Below are positions 13,245 through 21,500 of a stretch of 22,496 bases of DNA, piece after piece. Both the position numbers and the translations under genes were made by a program. Within the stretch, counting starts at the first letter, position 1, and each line of letters starts with the position of its first letter. A model generated the notes under the pieces. The model ran no database searches and was not told the origin of the DNA. It worked only from the letters and a program-made list of their open reading frames with translations. Origin of the DNA: a virus; the IMG/VR virus record IMGVR_UViG_3300024267_000030, positions 1 through 22,496 of that record, one strand, 5' to 3'.

Positions 13245-13252
13245 TATTTATA
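13245..13252 (-). promoter_or_regulatory. Consensus late promoter TATAAATA
   Basis: The minus strand reads TATAAATA, identical to the T4 late promoter consensus. It directly adjoins the stop codon of the tail-chaperone-like gene and lies 28 bases before the coiled-coil gene ATG. Confidence 0.7.
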
Positions 13253-13723
13253 TTAGTAATCAAAAACGTTTGTTATGTTTTTGTATAAATCTTTTAGGGT
13301 GATAGGATAATGATGATCTTCTGGTGGAGTTGGCCAATTTACACTAGAGCGATCAATTTTTTTAAAATCTTCATCACTCATTCTGATTTGATCGGGATTT
13401 GTATTTTGTGGCAAATCGCGAAGTGCTTGTAGATAATTTTTCCATACCGGTGGAAGTTCTTCTCCTAGAGACATTGCTTTTACAACTCTCCAATTACAAA
13501 ATTCCATCTCTTTATCACGTTCTCTTCTCAAAAGACGCATAGGTTCTAGTCTTGATTTTTCAACACACCATGCTTCCAAATCTGCTTCATTTGGACGAGG
13601 TGATGAATCCAACCAATTAAGACTTTGGTTATCATTTTTATCGACAGAAACAGACCACTCGGCATTTGGATATAATGCAGCGAGGGCGTGTGACCAATCA
13701 TAATGCATCTGAATGTTAGCCAT
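13253..13723 (-). CDS. Tail-assembly-chaperone-like protein
   Basis: This 156-residue protein has a central and C-terminal segment LRRERDKEMEFCNWRVVKAM, then LPPVWKNYLQALRDLPQNTN and VNWPTPP. These follow the pattern of the phage tail assembly chaperone family (Phage_tail_APC, PF16778: RxxRD..L...DW...W..YRQALRDLP...WP). The N-terminal part (SHALAALYPNAEWSVSVD) is also commonly found in front of this domain. The family is usually encoded next to tail fibre genes and is thought to help fibre folding or attachment, which fits its place after the three fibre-tip-like genes. A Shine-Dalgarno sequence AGGAG and an AATAAATA promoter precede the ATG. Confidence 0.75.
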   Translation of the reverse strand: MANIQMHYDWSHALAALYPNAEWSVSVDKNDNQSLNWLDSSPRPNEADLEAWCVEKSRLEPMRLLRRERDKEMEFCNWRVVKAMSLGEELPPVWKNYLQALRDLPQNTNPDQIRMSDEDFKKIDRSSVNWPTPPEDHHYPITLKDLYKNITNVFDY

Positions 13724-13748
13724 TATTAAGTTCTCCTATTAATACGTA

Positions 13749-13756
13749 TATTTATT
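13749..13756 (-). promoter_or_regulatory. Late promoter core upstream of the tail-chaperone-like gene
   Basis: The minus strand reads AATAAATA, overlapping the TAA stop of the 192-residue gene and 25 bases before the next ATG. Confidence 0.55.
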
Positions 13757-14333
13757 ATTGAACTATTTCCATTATACTAGAAATAGTACATCCATTTTCG
13801 TAACTATTTTGTGACAAAGCACCTTGCGTCCTATTCAAGTAAAACGTATATGTTCCATTACTCGAAGATCTTACTGCTAATCCATATGTATTTTCTTGAC
13901 CTGCTACTGCGGTATCAAAAACATTAATGTACCAATTTGACATGGTAGAACTTTGGTTTCTATCATACCATCCAGAACAATATCCACTCCAGCGAGAACC
14001 CGCTGATGTTGAGTGTGATTTAAACTCAACTCCATTTTTCATAATGAGGATGACAACATCTTGATGAACTTCTCCTGAAAGCATCCACTTTACTGATAAC
14101 AACGAACCCGTATATTTCGGTGTAACTGAAATATTTGTATTGGGCATCGAGTTTTGGTTATTGGGACTAGCAGTGAAAGATTGCCTCCCATCGTATCTTG
14201 CCGTAACAAATTGAACTGGTGTTCCTTTCGATGATGCAAAAGCATTATCTCCTAGAGCTATGCTAGTGTTGCTAGCAATTTGAACTGCGGATCCTGTTTT
14301 TGGTCTAATTGTTTTTACTGATAATTTGCTCAT
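13755..14333 (-). CDS. Fibre-tip-like structural protein, paralogue 3
   Basis: This 192-residue protein begins MSKLSVKTIRPKTGSAVQIA, a common N-terminal attachment motif of marine phage fibre proteins. The C-terminal ~110 residues are a beta-rich domain with GSRWSGYCSGWYDRNQSS, then NGTYTFYLNRT, QNSYE and a final IMEIVQ. The same landmarks in the same order occur in the two upstream genes, so all three arose by duplication. It probably forms trimeric spikes or fibre tips that bind host surface glycans or proteins. The ATG overlaps the stop of paralogue 2 (ATGA), and its stop holds the next late promoter. The receptor-binding role is inferred from N-terminus, composition and position. Confidence 0.7.
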   Translation of the reverse strand: MSKLSVKTIRPKTGSAVQIASNTSIALGDNAFASSKGTPVQFVTARYDGRQSFTASPNNQNSMPNTNISVTPKYTGSLLSVKWMLSGEVHQDVVILIMKNGVEFKSHSTSAGSRWSGYCSGWYDRNQSSTMSNWYINVFDTAVAGQENTYGLAVRSSSNGTYTFYLNRTQGALSQNSYENGCTISSIMEIVQ

Positions 14334-14911
14334 GGTGCTATCTCCATTACGTATCCGGCAGATACAGTGTTTTCGTAGGCGTTTTGTCCACCTCTACTGT
14401 CAGTTCTATTTAACCAATATGTATAATTGGCGTTATTTGAAGATCTATTGCCAACACGATATACAATCTCATTACCTACTGGAAAAGTTGCATTGGATGG
14501 TGCTTCATCATACCAAACAATACTATTATTATATTGAGTGCTATTGTTGTCTCTATCATACCAACCGTGAGATACCCCACTCCAACGCTGTGCTCCTGCA
14601 TCAGTATTATATCCAATGAGTGAACTACCTCTGTATACAGTAAACATATGGTCGTGTCCAGTGGCTTCTCCATTTACCATCCAAACACATTGGAATGAAG
14701 ATCCAGGAACTGTCCTTCTGATAGTAATATCTAATGCACTTAATATATTCCAATTATTATTATTTGCCGCAACAGATAAACGTCGGTCTTCTTCTACATA
14801 AGCAAAATTAACAACAGATCCAGGAAGAACTAATCCTCCGGCAATTGAAGAATCACCAAAAGAAATAGCTCCGTTATCAGATTCAATAGTATCTACAATA
14901 ATTTCCGACAT
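14330..14911 (-). CDS. Fibre-tip-like structural protein, paralogue 2
   Basis: This 193-residue protein begins MSEIIVDTIESDNGAISFGD. The C-terminal domain has GAQRWSGVSHGWYDRDNNST, NANYTYWLNRT, QNAYE and ends VMEIAP. It is closer to paralogue 3 than to paralogue 1 around the RWSG segment (GWYDR shared). It starts 4 bases after paralogue 1. The end of paralogue 1 encodes its Shine-Dalgarno sequence (GAGGAA), so expression is coupled. Likely a receptor-binding or fibre-tip protein by inference. Confidence 0.7.
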   Translation of the reverse strand: MSEIIVDTIESDNGAISFGDSSIAGGLVLPGSVVNFAYVEEDRRLSVAANNNNWNILSALDITIRRTVPGSSFQCVWMVNGEATGHDHMFTVYRGSSLIGYNTDAGAQRWSGVSHGWYDRDNNSTQYNNSIVWYDEAPSNATFPVGNEIVYRVGNRSSNNANYTYWLNRTDSRGGQNAYENTVSAGYVMEIAP

Positions 14912-14915
14912 TTTA

Positions 14916-15521
14916 TTATTCCTCTATTTCGTAAATAATCATACTGGAAACACCACACTCATATGAGTTTTGTCCATTACTGCCACCAGTTCTGTTGATG
15001 TAGTTGGTGCTTTGGCTTGTATTACCTTCGCGACTAACAATCCTATAAGTATTGTTATTTGTATTTCCTGGTTTATAAAATACCATAAAAAATATATCAG
15101 CAGGTGTTGAGTTATTGTTATTTGCTCCATCATATGGCGCACCAGTAATTCCACTCCAACGATTTGCTCCAGCATCATCATTATATGAATCATATGCTGC
15201 AGTAGTTATATGAGATCCATTTACAGTATATCGAAATACTGTATTATGATGTACATCTCCAAGAATTCTTGCTTCGATAACTACTTTAGAACTAGCAAAT
15301 TTACATTGTAAATCTACTTGCATTCCAGGAACGTTTGAAGATACGCTTCCAGTATTACTAGTAGCATTTTGCCAAGACGTTCTAGTTTTATATGTAACAT
15401 GCTTCATTTGCACAATTCTGCCGGGATATGAAATACTGCCACTATCAGCAATAGTCAATCCCCCGACAAAATTAATAGCACCTGAAGGAGATTCTATCTC
15501 CCGTACAATAATTTTACTCAT
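14916..15521 (-). CDS. Fibre-tip-like structural protein, paralogue 1
   Basis: This 201-residue protein begins MSKIIVREIESPSGAINFVG. The C-terminal domain has GANRWSGITGAPYDGANNNN, YINRT, QNSYE and ends MIIYEIEE. It is the first and most diverged of three tandem paralogues. It follows the giant fibre-like gene, whose stop codon lies within the GATAAATA late promoter of this gene. All three are probably read from this promoter. The receptor-binding role is inference, since no enzyme motif is visible. Confidence 0.7.
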   Translation of the reverse strand: MSKIIVREIESPSGAINFVGGLTIADSGSISYPGRIVQMKHVTYKTRTSWQNATSNTGSVSSNVPGMQVDLQCKFASSKVVIEARILGDVHHNTVFRYTVNGSHITTAAYDSYNDDAGANRWSGITGAPYDGANNNNSTPADIFFMVFYKPGNTNNNTYRIVSREGNTSQSTNYINRTGGSNGQNSYECGVSSMIIYEIEE

Positions 15522-15545
15522 TGTAAAAATGACTCTTTATCATAT

Positions 15546-15553
15546 TATTTATC
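15546..15553 (-). promoter_or_regulatory. Late promoter core upstream of the fibre-tip paralogues
   Basis: The minus strand reads GATAAATA, overlapping the TGA stop of the giant fibre-like gene and 24 bases before the ATG of paralogue 1. Confidence 0.6.
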
Positions 15554-18500
15554 ATACTACAGACCACGCTCCGCCATTTACAATCGTGACAGTATTACCA
15601 GACGCAATTTCAATTGGACCAGCAGACATACAACGATCAGATGCTGTAATTGTTATATTGTCAGTTATAGTAGATCTGTTTCTTTTGATGATTCCGTATT
15701 TGTCGATATACTGTTTATCTCCATTAATTTTTAATCCATTGGAAATTTGACCACTACTGAAGGTACCACTCTGAATATTCATAGAAGATCCAGAAACGTC
15801 AATTCTATTAGTGGCAGCTGTGCCAATTCGGAATGTTCCGTCAATTTCACTGTTTCCAGTAGCTTTAAAAGTGCCGGAAACTTGTAAAGTGTATGTTGGA
15901 TCTGCTACATTAATTCCAACCTTAGATAGTCTGTAGATGTCATTACCGTTACTGGCTTCAGTCCAACGCGAAGTAACAAACTCAGCATTATTCTGGAAGA
16001 GTTGACCATTGAAATTAACATCTCCTTGAATGTTGAGTTGATAATTTCTATTGGTTCCACTTTCTGGATCAGTTCCACTAGTTGCTGTGGTATTAATACC
16101 AACTCTATTTGAATCACCAGCAACAGTAATTGCTGGAGTTCCATTCCAAGTTGTTCCGCCATTATTGGTGGATGCTTGAATAGTAAACAAGTGGTTGCCA
16201 ACTAGTTGGTTGCCAATTCTAAAGTTTCTATACGAAGAAGATCCACGGAAGACTAGAGGAGCACCAGAGTTATCATTATCAGTGTCGATAGTAACGCCTG
16301 TTTGGAACATCGCGTTACCATTAACTTCCAGAGTGTAATCTGGTTCACGGTTGATGCCAACACCCATTTTTCTGGATGCGATAACATCACCAACAACACG
16401 GAAGTACAGTTCTGTCTCTGTGCCTTCCATAGTGAATCCTTCACCATACTCAGATGCTGGTGATTGACTATCAGAATGATTGTATCTCAGTGTGCCAACT
16501 TGAGATTGGTTGGATGAAACATCACAGAATCTAATTTTTGCTCCAACAGCATTTGTAATAGAGCGAACAAAGATACCACCATCGCCACGAACATCTAAAG
16601 TAGATAATGGGTTGGTTCCGGCATTAATACCAACTTCATTTGATCCAGCATCAACAAACAGAGTGCCAGAATCAACATTTAAGTCGTCCGACATTGAGAC
16701 GACACCTGTGAATAATGATGTTCCTGAGATGCTTAGATCAGAATTAGCGCCCGTTAGAGTTAACGGACCAGTCATGGTATCGCCTGCTTTGAGAACGTTA
16801 AGCGAAGCAGCACCAGTTAGAGCAGCAGTGATTGTTCCAGCACTAAAGTCTCCATTGGTGTCTCTAGCAACAGCTGATGTTAACGCAGCAGTTGAAACAA
16901 TATTTGATGAATTGAATGCGGTATTACCAGCATTCCAAACAGTCTGACTATTGATGCTTAAAGAATTTTCATCCCCAACTACAATATTTAATTGTCCAGA
17001 TCCATCAGTTGCGTTACCACCAGATGCTTCAATTTTTGAATTGTAACTTGCCGTTAGCGTAGAAGAATTAAATAAAACTGCCGGAGCACTACTAATCCCA
17101 TCAGATCTTCCTAATTTTAACTGAGCATTACCAGAATTACTTTCTAGTGTTGCTGCGACAAAATTATTTCCATCTTCAATACTAAAATCTTGGAAAAATA
17201 CAGATTCATTTGCATCACCAATTTTTATAGCACCAACAAAATTACCGGTAGTAAGTCTACCAATCAATATGGTGTAATCATTGAAATTATCTCCAACATC
17301 ATCATTGATAATTCTATCATCAATTTCAATAACACCAGTTGCCTGGTCATTTGAATTGTATAGGTTAACAGCGTCTGCTCCTGGGGAATATTTTGCGTCT
17401 GTTAAAGTTTGACCAGAAACATAAATTCTATATCTTGGATCTCCAGAATAACTCTTGATTTCAATTTGATCTCTGAAGGAAGATGCACTCTTGTAAGTTG
17501 GTAGACGGTTATCTGAAATTGTACCAGAGTTGATATTAAGAGCATTTTGATACCAAGATCCTTGCTTATTATCAAGTCTGTCAGCGTCAAGACCAGTGCC
17601 AACACCATCATTACCAGATGTCCAAACTTTTGCCCAAGTACCAAATGTACTAACACCAGATCCAGAACCACGAAGATACATGTTATCATTATCAGTAAAT
17701 GCTAATTGCTTAACACCACCATCAACTGTAAATCCTTGTCCGCCTGGTCTGAAAGTTACAATTTGTGTTTTTGATCCACCGTCATTGAGTGCTGCAGCAC
17801 TATTAAATATAGTGTTGGAGACAATACCAGTAACAAATGTGTTTGGTGCTGGAGATGACACTGGGTTGTTAGTACCACTGATAACACGAATTGTATTTTG
17901 TGATTGACCAGAGATGTCAATATTGTAATTTCCTGCCAATCTATCTGATAGTAGAGTGCCAGCATTAAGATTGCCAGCATTTAGATAGTAAGCACCTTGA
18001 GCACCATCTAACAAGTCAGCGTCTAGACCGCTATCTGGACCGGTCTTAAGTTCAACCGAACCATTACCTCCTTGTCCAATATTAAATTGACTTTTCTTAT
18101 ATCTAGAAACTCCAATTGTTCCATATAGATCAGCAGAAATTGTTAGATCAGAAACTCTCGCAATATCAAGTGATATATTTGCGTATTGTCTGTTGATAGT
18201 ACTTACTTTACAATCAAGAACTAAACCAGATCCAGAACCAATTTCAGTTGGTGGGACCGTAATGCTAAAGTCAGCATTAAAGTTAACACCACCATCTGTT
18301 ACCACAACTGAAGTAACTTCGTTATTTACAACAGTAATGTTTGCTGCCAATCCAGTTCCAGATCCACCAAATAATGGAACATCAAAGAATTGTCCATTGC
18401 TAAATCCTGACCCTGGCGCTGCGATAATAATAGATTCAACAAATTGACCTTGTGTGTATGTTGATTCAAATGTAATTGGAGACTCACCCCTTAGAAACTC

Positions 18501-21500
18501 AATAATAGTTCCTGCGGGAATAATATCAGTAACTGGATTATCAATAGCAACTGTTGTCAATCCACCAGTTGTAATAACACCCGTAATATTAGTATTTGCG
18601 GGGATGCCAAGAATATTGTCAACTACTTCATGACCAATTAAAGTATTTGAATTGGTTGTAAATATAAGCGAATTTGTTCCAACACTAGCTTGAGAATATA
18701 GACTAGCAAAATATCTATTTTCTGCACCTTTTAATGACTGAACTGTTAAAGCATATGACTGATCACCACGTAAGAAGGTGAAAGAGTTTGCTGCGTTTGC
18801 ACCTAGTAAAGATGTTGAGATAAGTTCATTTGGACCACTGGAGACCAAAGTGTTAACACTAACTGCTTCACTGCTTAGTGATACCCAGTTGGCGATATCA
18901 AATGAAGACGTATTAACAGTTCTTGTAAGGTTAACTGTATTTGTAGATGGAGATGTGCTATCTTGAATAGTATCAGTATCTTCAATTTTGATTCTATTAA
19001 CAATATCTCCGTATAATCTACTCTCCAATAGAGCACTACCCTGTGCTTGTATTCCTCCACCAGGAGGTGCATCAAATGTGATTGTTGGTTGTGTAGTATA
19101 ACCTTTACCACCCAATAGTCCATTGAATAATGTAATAGTTACAGTAACAACTTCGCCATTTGCTATAGTGCAATCAGCTTCAGCAGCAATAGCACCAGCA
19201 GATGGATTACCACCTGATATTACTATATTTGGTGCTGTTACATATCCAGAACCGCTATTTGTAATATTGATTCTGTAAATTACACCTTCTCTATATTCCG
19301 TTGATTGTAGTCTTCCATTAGAAACGCTACCAGTAAATACATCTCCAATAGTAAAACTTAATGCTGGATCTGGATTAAATCCTAGGAATAAAGTATCGTT
19401 ATCTTCATTCAAAATGAATGATGTGGATGTGTCTTGCTGAATCGCAATATCACCGGCAAGTGCTCCTTCGATAGATGTTCTTCCAGCAACATCTGGTACT
19501 GTGTAAACACTGAATGGACGCAAAGCAGGAATCTGATCAATAGAAATTTTTCCACTATCAGTAAGTTCTACTAGAGCTCTGGGGACAGCATTAGTAGAGT
19601 ATGGTTTGTTGATATAAGGTCCGAGATTATTGGTAATAAAATCTTTAACTGCTTTTTGAGTTGGGATCTTACTATCAGAAGCACTAGCACCACCAAGTGT
19701 GTTGGATGCGTCAAAACCGGTGACAACAACGTCACCACCTTTCAGTTTTAGGAACTCGACTTCTGAAATTGTAACTGTACCGGTAAAGGTAATATTACCA
19801 GTTCTGTTTTCAATCTTAGCAAACGTGCCAACTTTAAAGTCACCAAGTTCGTCAGTACCCGAAACATAAACACGACCATAATTTTGAGATACCTGCTCAC
19901 TAGATTCATCCTTAGTGCCACCATTTTCTGGTAATGCATTATAGTTAGTGCCCGATCCAGCATATTCCCAAGTGTGAGAAGATGAGTTAACAATAGATGG
20001 TCTATGCAATCTAATTGTTTTTCCAGTCAGTACGGAATTTGATACTGCTTGATTGTTTGAAATATCAATCAAACTCATTGCCTGTCCGGTACCATCATCA
20101 ATTGTTAATTGACCTCCAGAACCATCAACGGTAACAGCGGCAATACTATCGATAAAATATTCAATATCTGGATTTGAATTTTTATATCCATCAATTTTAA
20201 CAATATAATGCTCAAGTGGTTCTCTTCCTAAACCAGCAACAGTCAGAATAGTTCTGCCAGTTGGTGTTGCGGACACATTGGATACCGTTGCGATATCAAA
20301 CTCATATGCATCCTTTCTAAATCCTATAGCTCTTAACGCATATTGTCCAAAGTTAGTAGCAGAGTTGGTAATTGAACAATAACCACCAGACTCAGCAATA
20401 ACACCATCACTACAGAAAATAACAAAGACAGAAACTAACTGGGTGTAACCATCGTTAACAACTCTATAACCAGTACCACCAAAAGAAACAATCGTGAATG
20501 CCGCAGCAACCATTGATTTACCCTGATTCGGGAATGTTGCCGATCCATCTAAGTTTAGACCAGGGAATGGTGAGTTGGGTTGCTTTACTTTATTACCATC
20601 AACTTCGGCACCGCCACCACCTAGGAAGGAGATAACAGAAGCGTTCTGAGTATATGGTGATGCTTCAATAATAGGATAGTCATCGTAGTCAGCACGAACT
20701 GCCATCCTATTATTATTTTGATCATAGATAAAACTATCTGGGTATGTTCTTATTTCTGCAGTATTGAACAGAGTGCCATACGTTTGTGTGGTTGCTCCTG
20801 GTAAAACAACACCACCTAAAATATCATCCAACAATTGCATTTCGGTGTCAATTGTTGAAGAAACATTAGCACACAAAGGATTGCTTGAATATGGTAGAAT
20901 ATCCCAGTCTTCAAATGTTGGAATATTAACAGACGGTACTACCGGATCAAAGATTAAAATTGTTCCATCAGTAAGAGCACTTACAAATGAATGTGCTCCT
21001 GTGTAAGAAGAAGAACCTACATTACATGTAATAGTAGTAAGACCACCGCCAGTAGAAACATTGGTAATTGCGTGACTTTTCCCACGATTTTTATCTGTTG
21101 GTGATGGACTTGCGTGATCTCCACCGCTGTTAAATGCACAGTTAAATGTTAACGCACCTTGCTTAAATGCAATTCTGTCATTGGTTGTTGGATTGCCAAC
21201 AGAACCACTAATAGAAACAGTTACCTCACCCGTTGATGCGTTATAAGTTGCTGTTGTTGGTGTTGATTGAATGATAGTTCCATCAGACCAGTTACGCATT
21301 GCTTTCTTAGCAAGTTCAGCAACTTGGGTATACGCATACCTAGTAGATGGCAACTGAGAAGCATCAACACCAACTAATACAGATCCACTAAAATATGTTT
21401 CGGCATTTGATACAATACCAGCATTTCCACCAAGAACCAAATCCCTAACAAGACCACCAAGAATGTAATTGATATCTCTTCTACACTTTCTTTGATGTAG

